Part shown: piece after piece, positions 35,614 through 43,662 of the stretch
How the letters are laid out: each line of letters starts with the position of its first letter
Position numbering within the stretch: the first letter of the stretch is position 1
Origin: Streptomyces sp. MspMP-M5
Lineage (GTDB): Bacteria; Actinomycetota; Actinomycetes; Streptomycetales; Streptomycetaceae
Assembly (NCBI RefSeq): GCF_000373585.1
Contig: NZ_KB891898.1
Span: forward strand, 1 to 64,000
DNA: 64,000 nucleotides
Direction: 5' to 3'
Position numbers and translations under genes: made by a program
The notes under the pieces: generated by a model
What the model saw: the letters and a program-made list of their open reading frames with translations, nothing else
Told to the model about the DNA's origin: nothing
Databases searched by the model: none

Positions 35614-36579
35614 ATGACCACCCGCAAGCACACCGCGCTCCCCAAGGCCCGCACCCTCATCGAGGCGCTGCCCTGGCTGACCCGGCATCACGGCAAGACG
35701 GTGGTGATCAAGTTCGGCGGCAACGCGATGGTGGACGACGAGCTCAAGCGCGCCTTCGCCCAGGACGTGGTCTTCCTGCGGCACGCCGGACTGCGCCCCG
35801 TCGTGGTCCACGGCGGCGGCCCGCAGATCAGTGCCCAGCTCGAACTCCTGGGCCTGGCCTCGGAGTTCAAGAGTGGCCTGCGGGTCACCTCGCCCGAGGC
35901 GATGAACGTGGTCCGGATGGTGCTGGCCGGCCAGGTCCAGCGCGAGCTGGTCGGCCTGCTCAACGAGCACGGCCCGCTCGCCGTCGGCATGACCGGCGAG
36001 GACGCCCGGCTGATGTCCGCCACCAAGCACTACGCGGACGTCGACGGCGAACGGGTCGACATCGGCCGGGTCGGCGAGATCACCGCCATCGACCCCGGCG
36101 CGGTGCAGGCGCTGCTGGACGACGGCCGGATCCCGGTGATCTCGTCCGTGGCCCGCAGCAGCGACGACGGCGACGACTCCGGCGTCTTCAACGTCAACGC
36201 CGACACCGCCGCCGCCGCCCTGGCGGCCGCGCTCGGCGCGGAGACCCTGATGGTGCTCACCGACGTCGAGGGACTCTACGAGGACTGGCCGCACAGCGAC
36301 GAGGTGATCTCCCGGCTCACCGCGAGCCAGCTGGAGAAGCTGCTGCCCGACCTGGCCAGCGGCATGGTCCCGAAGATGCGGGGCTGTCTGCACGCCGTCC
36401 GCAACGGCGTGCGCAACGCCCGGGTCATCGACGGGCGGGTCCAGCACTCGATCCTGCTGGAGATCTTCACCGACGAGGGCATCGGCACGATGGTGGTCCC
36501 GGACCCGGAACCGGTCCCGGCGCAGACCACCGACCCGCACGGCAACGACGCACACCACATCGCGGAGGGGACGGCATGA
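35614..36579 (+). CDS. argB: Acetylglutamate kinase
   Basis: 321 residues. It phosphorylates N-acetylglutamate (second arginine step). Amino-acid kinase motifs: TVVIKFGGNAMVDD, VVHGGGPQIS, SGVFNVNADTAAAALAAALG, LTDVEGLYEDWP and SGMVPKMRGCLHAV. The C-terminus is about 20 residues longer than usual and rich in His/Asp. The stop overlaps the argD start (ATGA at 36576). Confidence 0.96.
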   Translation: MTTRKHTALPKARTLIEALPWLTRHHGKTVVIKFGGNAMVDDELKRAFAQDVVFLRHAGLRPVVVHGGGPQISAQLELLGLASEFKSGLRVTSPEAMNVVRMVLAGQVQRELVGLLNEHGPLAVGMTGEDARLMSATKHYADVDGERVDIGRVGEITAIDPGAVQALLDDGRIPVISSVARSSDDGDDSGVFNVNADTAAAALAAALGAETLMVLTDVEGLYEDWPHSDEVISRLTASQLEKLLPDLASGMVPKMRGCLHAVRNGVRNARVIDGRVQHSILLEIFTDEGIGTMVVPDPEPVPAQTTDPHGNDAHHIAEGTA

Positions 36580-37832
36580 GCACCGGCACGGCGACGGACA
36601 CCCCGGCCACCCAGGGCACGGCGAACGGCCACGGCCCGGTCACCAACGAGGCGCTGACCCGGCGCTGGCAGGGCGCCCTGATGCACAACTTCGGCACCCC
36701 CCGCATCCCGCTCGTCCGGGGCGAGGGCACAACCGTCTGGGACGCCGACGGCAACGCCTACCTCGACTTCCTCGGCGGGATCGCGGTCAACGCGCTGGGC
36801 CACGCCCACCCCGCGGTGGTCCGCGCGGTCTCCGACCAGGTCGCCACCCTCGGCCATGTGTCGAACTTCTTCACCAGCGAGCCGACCGTGGCCCTCGCCG
36901 AGCGCCTGCTCGCGCTCGCCGGGCGGCCCGGCCGGGTCTACTTCTCCAACTCCGGCGCCGAGGCCAACGAGGCCGCCTTCAAGATCGGCCGGCTGACCGG
37001 CCGCACCCATGTCGTCTCCGCCCTCGGCGGCTTCCACGGCCGCACCATGGGCGCCCTGGCCCTCACCGGCCAGCCCGCCAAGCAGGATCCGTTCCGCCCG
37101 CTGCCCGGCGACGTCGAGCACGTCCCGTACGGCGATGTGGCGGCGCTCCGGGCCGCGGTCACCACCGACACCGCCATGGTCGTACTGGAGCCCGTCCAAG
37201 GCGAGAACGGCGTGGTCGTCCCGCCGCCCGGCTACCTCAAGGCGGCCCGGGAGATCACCGCCGCCACCGGCACCCTGCTGGTCGTCGACGAGATCCAGAC
37301 CGGCATCGGCCGCACCGGGCACTGGCTGGCGTCCGCGGCCCAGGGCGTCGACGCCGACATCGTCACCCTCGCCAAGGGCCTCGGCGGCGGCCTCCCCATC
37401 GGCGCCACCCTCGCCTTCGGCCCGGCCGCCGACCTGCTCACCCCCGGCTCGCACGGCTCGACGTTCAGCGGCAACCCGGTCGTCTGCGCCGGCGCCCTCG
37501 CCGTCCTGGACACCATCGAGGCGGACGGCCTCCTCGACCACGTCCGGCGGGCCGGCGCGCGGCTGCAGGACGGAATCGCGGCGCTGGGGCACCCGTTGGT
37601 CGGCCACGTCCGCGGCGCCGGCCTGCTCCTCGGTATCGTCTTGACCGGGCCCCTCGCGCCACAGGTACAGCAGGCGGCCCAGGACGCGGGCCTTCTGGTC
37701 AACGCGGTCGCGCCGGACGTCATCCGGCTCGCCCCGCCCCTGATCGTCTCCGACGAGCAGGTGGAGACCTTCCTCCAGAAGCTCCCCGGGATCCTTACGA
37801 GGGCCGAGGAACCGGCCGACGGGGAACGATGA
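36576..37832 (+). CDS. argD: Acetylornithine aminotransferase
   Basis: A 418-residue class III PLP aminotransferase. NSGAEANEAAFKIGR, GGFHGRTMGALALTG, VVDEIQTGIGRTGHWLA and the PLP lysine in VTLAKGLGGGLPIGA are visible. It converts N-acetylglutamate semialdehyde to N-acetylornithine. The extra polar N-terminal 25 residues are not conserved. It is coupled to argB by a 4-base overlap and followed after 19 bases by argR. Confidence 0.95.
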   Translation: MSTGTATDTPATQGTANGHGPVTNEALTRRWQGALMHNFGTPRIPLVRGEGTTVWDADGNAYLDFLGGIAVNALGHAHPAVVRAVSDQVATLGHVSNFFTSEPTVALAERLLALAGRPGRVYFSNSGAEANEAAFKIGRLTGRTHVVSALGGFHGRTMGALALTGQPAKQDPFRPLPGDVEHVPYGDVAALRAAVTTDTAMVVLEPVQGENGVVVPPPGYLKAAREITAATGTLLVVDEIQTGIGRTGHWLASAAQGVDADIVTLAKGLGGGLPIGATLAFGPAADLLTPGSHGSTFSGNPVVCAGALAVLDTIEADGLLDHVRRAGARLQDGIAALGHPLVGHVRGAGLLLGIVLTGPLAPQVQQAAQDAGLLVNAVAPDVIRLAPPLIVSDEQVETFLQKLPGILTRAEEPADGER

Positions 37833-37851
37833 TCCGGAGACTGACACAACG

Positions 37852-38409
37852 ATGACCGAGCCGCAGGACAACGACTCGCCGCACAACAGCGGCCCGGCCG
37901 TACCGCAGACCCGCACCGCCCGCCACCGCCGGATCGTGGACATCCTCAACCGGCAGCCGGTCCGCTCCCAGAGTCAGCTCGCCAAGCTGCTCGCCGACGA
38001 CGGGCTCTCCGTCACCCAGGCGACGCTCTCCCGCGACCTGGACGAGCTGGGCGCGGTGAAGATCCGCAACACCGGCGGCGAGCTGATCTACGCGGTACCG
38101 AGCGAGGGCGGCGACCGCAAGCCGCGCGCCCCGCTCGGGGAGTCCGCCAAGGAGGAGCGGATGCGGCGCCTCGCCGGCGAACTCCTCATCTCCGCCGAGG
38201 CGTCCGCCAACCTCGTCGTCCTGCGCACCCCACCGGGCGCCGCCCAGTTCCTGGCCTCGGCCATCGACCAGGCGGAGCTGCACGACATCCTCGGCACCAT
38301 CGCCGGCGACGACACCCTCCTCCTCATCAGCCGCGCCCCGTCCGGCGGTCAGGCGCTCGCCGACCACCTGCTGCGGCTGGCCGAGAAGGAGAGCCGCGGG
38401 GCCCCGTAA
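37852..38409 (+). CDS. argR: Arginine repressor
   Basis: 185 residues. N-terminal winged HTH at about 20-90 (RIVDILNRQPVRSQSQLAKL, TQATLSRDLDELGAVKIRN) and C-terminal oligomerisation/arginine-binding domain with GTIAGDDTLLLISR, the conserved GTIAGDDT motif. It senses arginine and binds ARG boxes; candidate boxes lie before argC (33192) and argG (40189). Its own gene ends the argCJBDR operon. Confidence 0.96.
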   Translation: MTEPQDNDSPHNSGPAVPQTRTARHRRIVDILNRQPVRSQSQLAKLLADDGLSVTQATLSRDLDELGAVKIRNTGGELIYAVPSEGGDRKPRAPLGESAKEERMRRLAGELLISAEASANLVVLRTPPGAAQFLASAIDQAELHDILGTIAGDDTLLLISRAPSGGQALADHLLRLAEKESRGAP

Positions 38410-38440
38410 CCCACCCGCCACGGCCGCCACCCCCCGTGCG

Positions 38441-38462
38441 TGAACAACTGCATATAGTGACC
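38441..38462 (+). promoter_or_regulatory. Promoter-like sequence before the PstS-like gene
   Basis: TATAGT (38453-38458) is a good -10 hexamer. The surrounding TGCATATAGTGACC (38449-38462) resembles the cores of the ARG boxes nearby, and TGAAC (38441-38445) resembles half of a PHO box on the opposite strand. Which, if any, operates is undecided. Confidence 0.4.
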
Positions 38463-38593
38463 GAGGGTCCGGTCTCGGACCCCGTGCTCGCCGCCGCGCG
38501 AGCCGCCGCCGTACGGACGGACGCCGCGGAAGCGCGGCCTCCGCACCTCGACTGCGTCGGCCGGGGCCGGTCCGCAGGAAGGAGCACGGGACA

Positions 38594-39742
38594 GTGAAGC
38601 CTCAACGGAAGGCCGGACCGCGCACCAGCGCTCTCGGGGCGGCGGCGGTGTGCGGCGCCCTCGTCCTCACGGCCTGTGGTTCGGGCGGCGGCGCGGGCTC
38701 CTCGCACAGCCCGTCCGCCCCCGCGTCGAGCCCGTCGGCCACCGGCGCGGCCGGGATCGCCTGCGGCAAGGCGGCCACCCTGCACGCCTCCGGCTCGACG
38801 GCCCAGCAGTACGCGATGAAGTACTGGATCACCACGTACACCACAGCCTGCCCCGGCACCAAGATCACCTACGACGGCAACGGCTCGGGTGCCGGCCAGG
38901 ACGACTTCCTGAGCGGCCGCACCGCCTTCGCGGGCTCGGACTCCCCGCTCGACGCCGACCAGGTGACGCGGTCGGAGAAGGTCTGCTCGGGCGGCGGCCG
39001 CGCCATCCACCTGCCCCTCGTCGGCGGCCCGATCGCGCTCGCCTTCCACCTCCCCGGCGTCGACCGGCTGGTCCTCGACGGCCCCACCCTCGCCAAGATC
39101 TTCGACGGCCGGATCACCCGCTGGAACGACCCGGCGATCGCCCGGCTCAACAAAGACGCCAACCTGCCCTCGACCCCCATCCGGACGTTCCACCGCTCCG
39201 ACTCCTCCGGCACGACGGACAACTTCACGGCGTACCTCGCCGCCGCCGGCCAGGGCGCCTGGCCGTATCCGCACGCCAAGGAGTGGCCGGCGCACGGCGG
39301 CGACGCGGCCAAGGGCTCTGCGGACCTCGCCGCCCAGGTGCAGCGCACCACCGGCGCCCTCGGCTATGTCGAGCTGCCGTACGCGGTCGACCGGATGCTG
39401 CGCACGATCTCGGTCGACACCGGCGCGCCGGCCCCCGCCGACCCCAACGTGACCTCGGCGTCCCACGCCATCGCCGGCGCCACGACCGTCAACACCGGCC
39501 ACGACGTCACGCTCCGGCTCGACTACGGCACCAAGGTCCCCGGCGCCTACCCGATCGACGTGGTCACCTACGAGATCGTCTGCGACAAGGGCAACAAGCC
39601 GGAGACCTGGCCCGCCACCAAGGCGTTCCTGGCGTACACGGCGAGCCGGAAGGGCCAGCAGAACCTGAGCTTCCAGGGGTACGCGACGCTCCCGGCCGCG
39701 GTCGTGGACAAGGTCCGCGGCGAGATCGGCGCCCTGCCGTGA
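38594..39742 (+). CDS. pstS: PstS-like phosphate-binding lipoprotein
   Basis: 382 residues with lipobox LTACG and a low-complexity Ser/Ala/Pro linker, then the periplasmic-binding-protein body: HASGSTAQQYAMKYW, GSGAGQDDFLSGRTAFAGSD, LAKIFDGRITRWNDP, FHRSDSSGTTDNFTAYL. These are the phosphate-contacting signatures of PstS. It stands alone: there is no pstCAB nearby, so it may be a second copy serving a distant transporter or another use. It starts at GTG 38594 behind GGAAGGAG. Confidence 0.85.
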   Translation: MKPQRKAGPRTSALGAAAVCGALVLTACGSGGGAGSSHSPSAPASSPSATGAAGIACGKAATLHASGSTAQQYAMKYWITTYTTACPGTKITYDGNGSGAGQDDFLSGRTAFAGSDSPLDADQVTRSEKVCSGGGRAIHLPLVGGPIALAFHLPGVDRLVLDGPTLAKIFDGRITRWNDPAIARLNKDANLPSTPIRTFHRSDSSGTTDNFTAYLAAAGQGAWPYPHAKEWPAHGGDAAKGSADLAAQVQRTTGALGYVELPYAVDRMLRTISVDTGAPAPADPNVTSASHAIAGATTVNTGHDVTLRLDYGTKVPGAYPIDVVTYEIVCDKGNKPETWPATKAFLAYTASRKGQQNLSFQGYATLPAAVVDKVRGEIGALP

Positions 39743-39762
39743 CGGCGCCCGCCGCATAGCGA

Positions 39763-39806
39763 AAAGGCCCGTCGGCCCGGGATTTCTCCCGGACCGACGG
39801 GCCTTT
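39763..39806. terminator. Bidirectional terminator between pstS and tRNA-Pro
   Basis: A 20-bp stem with one mismatch (39763-39782 with 39787-39806), a 4-base loop, AAA at its left and TTT at its right end. It serves convergent transcripts. Confidence 0.85.
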
Positions 39807-39814
39807 CGACACCG

Positions 39815-39888
<74 letters not shown>

Positions 39889-39935
39889 GTGCCGCGTTCC
39901 GACCGGAGGAGTCCCGGTCGGGGCGTGCAGACAGA

Positions 39936-39965
39936 AAAATACCCTGTCCCGGCCGATGAATCCAA
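39936..39965 (-). promoter_or_regulatory. Probable promoter of tRNA-Pro
   Basis: On the reverse strand TTGGAT (39965-39960) and TATTTT (39941-39936) are 18 bases apart and about 48 bases from the tRNA 5' end. The rest of 39889-40169 holds no gene. Confidence 0.5.
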
Positions 39966-40169
39966 AGCGGGCCCCTCCCCGGGTGCTGCCGGGCCTCCCG
40001 GCGGGCCCGCGACGACCGTCTTTCGACGGACATATGGCGATGAAGCCCCAGAAATTGCAGAAGGCGGAGGGGGCGCACGCGTCGTGCACGAGCGAGGTGC
40101 GGCGGGTGCGCGGCCCAGGGCGGGTCTCCGTCCCGGCGGTGTGGCCCGGTCCGGGGCTTTCCGTGTTCG

Positions 40170-40227
40170 TTGACGAAGCATACGGCCGAGTGCATACTTA
40201 TGCCTAGCAGCGTATGCATCGTAAGGA
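40170..40227 (+). promoter_or_regulatory. argG promoter with ARG boxes
   Basis: TTGACG (40170-40175) is a -35-like hexamer. The ARG-box core TGCATACTTATGCC at 40191-40204 covers the -10 region; a weaker second site (GCGTATGCATCGTA, 40210-40223) follows after about 3 bases. Predicted repression by ArgR. Confidence 0.7.
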
Positions 40228-40234
40228 GAGACCC

Positions 40235-41437
40235 ATGACCGAGCGTGTCGTACTCGCCTACTCGGGCGGCCTTGACACCTCCGTCTGCATCGGCTGGATA
40301 GCCGAGGAGACGGGCGCGGAGGTCATCGCCGTCGCCGTGGACGTCGGCCAGGGGGGCGAGGACCTGGACGTCATCCGCAAGCGCGCGCTCGCCTGCGGTG
40401 CCGTGGAGGCCGAGGTTGCCGACGCCAGGGACGAGTTCGCCGAGCAGTACTGCCTCCCGGCGATCAAGGCCAACGCCCTCTACATGGACCGGTATCCGCT
40501 GGTCTCCGCACTGTCCCGGCCGGTCATCGTCAAGCACCTGGTCGCCGCGGCAGCCAAGCACGGCGCGACCACGGTCGCCCACGGATGCACCGGCAAGGGG
40601 AACGACCAGGTCCGGTTCGAGGCCGGCATCGCCTCCCTCGCCCCCGACCTGACGTGCATCGCCCCCGTCCGCGACTACGCGATGACCCGGGACAGGGCGA
40701 TCGCCTTCTGCGAGGCGAAGGACCTCCCGATCGCGACCACCAGGAAGTCGCCGTACTCCATCGACCAGAACGTCTTCGGGCGGGCCGTGGAGACCGGCTT
40801 CCTGGAGGACATCTGGAACGCGCCGATCGAGGACGTCTACGAGTACACCCAGGACCCCGCCACCCCGCGCGAGCCCGACGAGGTCGTCATCACCTTCGAG
40901 GCGGGCGCGCCGGTCGCCCTCGACGGCCGGCCGGTCACCGTCCTGGAGGCCGTCCAGCAGCTCAACGAGCGGGCCGGCGCGCAGGGCGTCGGTCGGATCG
41001 ACATGGTCGAGGACCGGCTGGTCGGCATCAAGTCCCGCGAGGTGTACGAGGCACCGGGCGCGATCGCCCTGATCACCGCGCACCAGGAGCTGGAGAACGT
41101 CACCGTCGAGCGCGAACTGGCCCGCTACAAGCGGCAGGTGGAGCAGCGCTGGGGCGAGCTGGTCTACGACGGCCTGTGGTTCTCGCCGCTCAAGCGGGCC
41201 CTGGACGGCTTCCTGGAGGAGGCCAACGCGGCCGTCTCCGGCGACATCCGGATGACGCTGCACGGCGGCCGCGCGGTGGTCACCGGCCGGCGCTCCGAGC
41301 AGTCGCTGTACGACTTCGGCCTCGCCACCTACGACACCGGCGACACGTTCGACCAGTCGCAGTCCAAGGGCTTCATCGAACTCTTCGGCATGTCGAGCCG
41401 GATCGCCGCGCGGCGCCGCCTGGCCGGCGGAGCCTGA
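40235..41437 (+). CDS. argG: Argininosuccinate synthase
   Basis: 400 residues. ATP pyrophosphatase motif VLAYSGGLDTSVCIGW at the N-terminus; GCTGKGNDQVRFE and KSPYSIDQNVFGR follow. It joins citrulline and aspartate with ATP to give argininosuccinate. It starts at ATG 40235 behind AAGGAGAG; an ATG at 40214 lies in the operator and before the RBS. argH follows after 77 bases. Confidence 0.96.
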   Translation: MTERVVLAYSGGLDTSVCIGWIAEETGAEVIAVAVDVGQGGEDLDVIRKRALACGAVEAEVADARDEFAEQYCLPAIKANALYMDRYPLVSALSRPVIVKHLVAAAAKHGATTVAHGCTGKGNDQVRFEAGIASLAPDLTCIAPVRDYAMTRDRAIAFCEAKDLPIATTRKSPYSIDQNVFGRAVETGFLEDIWNAPIEDVYEYTQDPATPREPDEVVITFEAGAPVALDGRPVTVLEAVQQLNERAGAQGVGRIDMVEDRLVGIKSREVYEAPGAIALITAHQELENVTVERELARYKRQVEQRWGELVYDGLWFSPLKRALDGFLEEANAAVSGDIRMTLHGGRAVVTGRRSEQSLYDFGLATYDTGDTFDQSQSKGFIELFGMSSRIAARRRLAGGA

Positions 41438-41514
41438 CGCGACCCTGGTGCAGTACACCGCAACCCCGCCGGCGGGCAGCCGGCCACCACTCCACCCACC
41501 AAGGAGCAGCACAA

Positions 41515-42948
41515 GTGAGCAACGGCAACACCGGTGACGTCCGGCTCTGGGGCGGACGGTTCGCGGACGGACCGGCCGAGGCGCTGGCGAAGCTGTCGGC
41601 CTCGGTGCACTTCGACTGGCGTCTGGCCCCGTACGACATCGCCGGCTCGCGCGCCCACGCCCGCGTGCTCAACAAGGCGGGCCTGCTCACCGAGGACGAG
41701 CTGGCGCGGATGCTCGACGGGCTGGACCGGCTCGAACGCGACGTCGCCGCCGGCGAGTTCGTGGGCACCGTCGCCGACGAGGACGTGCACACCGCCCTGG
41801 AGCGCGGGCTGCTGGAGCGGCTCGGCCCGGACCTCGGCGGCAAGCTGCGGGCCGGCCGGTCCCGCAACGACCAGGTCGCCACGCTCTTCCGGATGTACCT
41901 GCGGGACCACGCCCGGATCATCGGCGGGCTGCTCGCCGACCTCCAGGAGGCGCTGATCGGCCTCGCCGAGGCGCACCCGGACGTCGCCATGCCGGGCCGC
42001 ACCCACCTCCAGCACGCCCAGCCGGTGCTCTTCGCCCACCATGTGCTCGCCCACGTCCAGGCGCTGTCCCGGAACGCGGAGCGGCTGCGGCAGTGGGACG
42101 AGCGGACCGCGGTCTCGCCGTACGGGTCCGGTGCACTGGCCGGCAGCAGCCTCGGCTTGGACCCGGAGGCGGTCGCCGCGGACCTCGGCTTCGAGCGGGG
42201 CTCGGCGGGCAACTCCATCGACGGCACGGCCGCACGGGACTTCGCCGCGGAGTTCGCCTTCATCACCGCGATGATCGGGGTCGACCTCTCCCGGATCGCC
42301 GAGGAGGTGATCATCTGGAACACCAAGGAGTTCTCCTTCGTGACCCTGCACGACGCCTTCTCCACCGGCTCGTCGATCATGCCGCAGAAGAAGAACCCGG
42401 ACATCGCGGAGCTGGCGCGGGGCAAGTCCGGGCGGCTGATCGGCAACCTGACGGGCCTGCTGGCGACGCTGAAGGCCCTGCCGCTGGCGTACAACCGCGA
42501 CCTCCAGGAGGACAAGGAGCCGGTCTTCGACTCCTGCGACCAACTGGAGGTGCTGCTCCCGGCGTTCACCGGGATGATGGCCACCCTGACCGTCAACCGC
42601 GCGCGCATGGAGGAGCTGGCGCCGGCCGGCTTCTCGCTCGCCACCGACATCGCCGAGTGGCTGGTCAAGCAGGGTGTGCCGTTCCGGGTGGCGCACGAGG
42701 TGGCCGGTGAGTGCGTCAAGGAGTGCGAGGCGCACGGCATCGAGCTGGACGAGCTCACCGACGAGCAGTTCGCCAAGATCTCCCCGCATCTGACGCCCGA
42801 GGTCCGCGGGGTCCTCGACGTCCCCGGCGCGCTCGCCGCGCGCGACGGCCGCGGCGGCACCGCGCCCTCGGCGGTGGCGGTGCAGCTCGCCGAGGTGCGG
42901 GCGGACCTGGTGCGGCAGCAGGAGTGGGCCGCGGCGAAGCAGCAGTGA
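41515..42948 (+). CDS. argH: Argininosuccinate lyase
   Basis: 477 residues of the fumarase/aspartase superfamily: LWGGRFADGP at the start, AGRSRNDQVATLFRMYLRD, GRTHLQHAQPV, and the catalytic-serine signature GSSIMPQKKNP. It splits argininosuccinate to arginine and fumarate, the last step of the pathway. It starts at GTG 41515 behind AAGGAG. It probably shares the argG transcript. Confidence 0.96.
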   Translation: MSNGNTGDVRLWGGRFADGPAEALAKLSASVHFDWRLAPYDIAGSRAHARVLNKAGLLTEDELARMLDGLDRLERDVAAGEFVGTVADEDVHTALERGLLERLGPDLGGKLRAGRSRNDQVATLFRMYLRDHARIIGGLLADLQEALIGLAEAHPDVAMPGRTHLQHAQPVLFAHHVLAHVQALSRNAERLRQWDERTAVSPYGSGALAGSSLGLDPEAVAADLGFERGSAGNSIDGTAARDFAAEFAFITAMIGVDLSRIAEEVIIWNTKEFSFVTLHDAFSTGSSIMPQKKNPDIAELARGKSGRLIGNLTGLLATLKALPLAYNRDLQEDKEPVFDSCDQLEVLLPAFTGMMATLTVNRARMEELAPAGFSLATDIAEWLVKQGVPFRVAHEVAGECVKECEAHGIELDELTDEQFAKISPHLTPEVRGVLDVPGALAARDGRGGTAPSAVAVQLAEVRADLVRQQEWAAAKQQ

Positions 42949-43073
42949 CGGCGGCCGGCCGGCGCGGGGCGCGCCGGCCCGGCGAGGGCGGTCTCCAGCC
43001 GATCGGATGGGGGCCGCCCTTTTCCCGTTCCCGGTGGACTGTTCCCGTCGGACCGTGCCCGCCGAAAAAATGG

Positions 43074-43111
43074 TGAGACGTTTGTGTCTCATTCGGGTAC
43101 CATGTGTCTCA
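43074..43111 (+). promoter_or_regulatory. TetR operator TGAGAC-N6-GTCTCA
   Basis: A perfect 18-base dyad (43074-43091) plus a further GTCTCA half-site (43106-43111) reaches the ATG of the TetR gene. Predicted autoregulatory operator of the TetR-MFS pair. Confidence 0.7.
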
Positions 43112-43662
43112 TGGCCGTGGACCGAGAACATGTACTCACCGAAGCCGCCGCACTGCTTTCCCGCCGCGCGACGACGTCGATGGACGAGATCGCCCGCGCC
43201 GCGGGCATCAGCCGGGCGACCCTGCACCGGCACTTCGCCGGCCGCGACGCGCTGATCCGCGCCCTGGAGGAGCACGGCATCGAGCGGTTCGCCCGGGCCA
43301 TGGACGCCGCCCGGCTCGACGAGGGGGACGCCGCCGGGGCGCTGCGCCGGCTGGTCCGCGAGGCCGAGCCGGTCGCCGGCGTGCTGGCCTTCCTCTTCAC
43401 CGAGAACCAGCTCTTCGAGCCCGGCCCGGTCAACGCCGGCTGGGCCCGGCTCGACGCCCGGCTCGCCGCACTGTTCCGCCGCGGGCAGGAGGACGGCGAC
43501 TTCCGGGTCGACCTCAGCTCGGCCTGGCTGACCGAGGCGTTCTACGGCCTCCTCGGCGCCGGCGCCTGGGCGGTGCACGAGGGCCGCCTCGCACGCGGCG
43601 ACCTCGACCACTCGATCGCCGAGCTGCTGCTCGGCGGCATCCGACGGAGCATGGAGAAATGA
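43111..43662 (+). CDS. TetR family transcriptional regulator
   Basis: 183 residues with the TetR HTH at about 8-52 (VLTEAAALLSRRATTSMDEI, GISRATLHRHFAGRDALI). The C-terminal helical domain would bind a small molecule. It starts at ATG 43111, adjacent to its putative operator; an in-frame GTG at 43084 lies inside the dyad. The stop overlaps the MFS start (ATGA at 43659), so it is very likely the local repressor of that efflux pump. Confidence 0.9.
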   Translation: MAVDREHVLTEAAALLSRRATTSMDEIARAAGISRATLHRHFAGRDALIRALEEHGIERFARAMDAARLDEGDAAGALRRLVREAEPVAGVLAFLFTENQLFEPGPVNAGWARLDARLAALFRRGQEDGDFRVDLSSAWLTEAFYGLLGAGAWAVHEGRLARGDLDHSIAELLLGGIRRSMEK

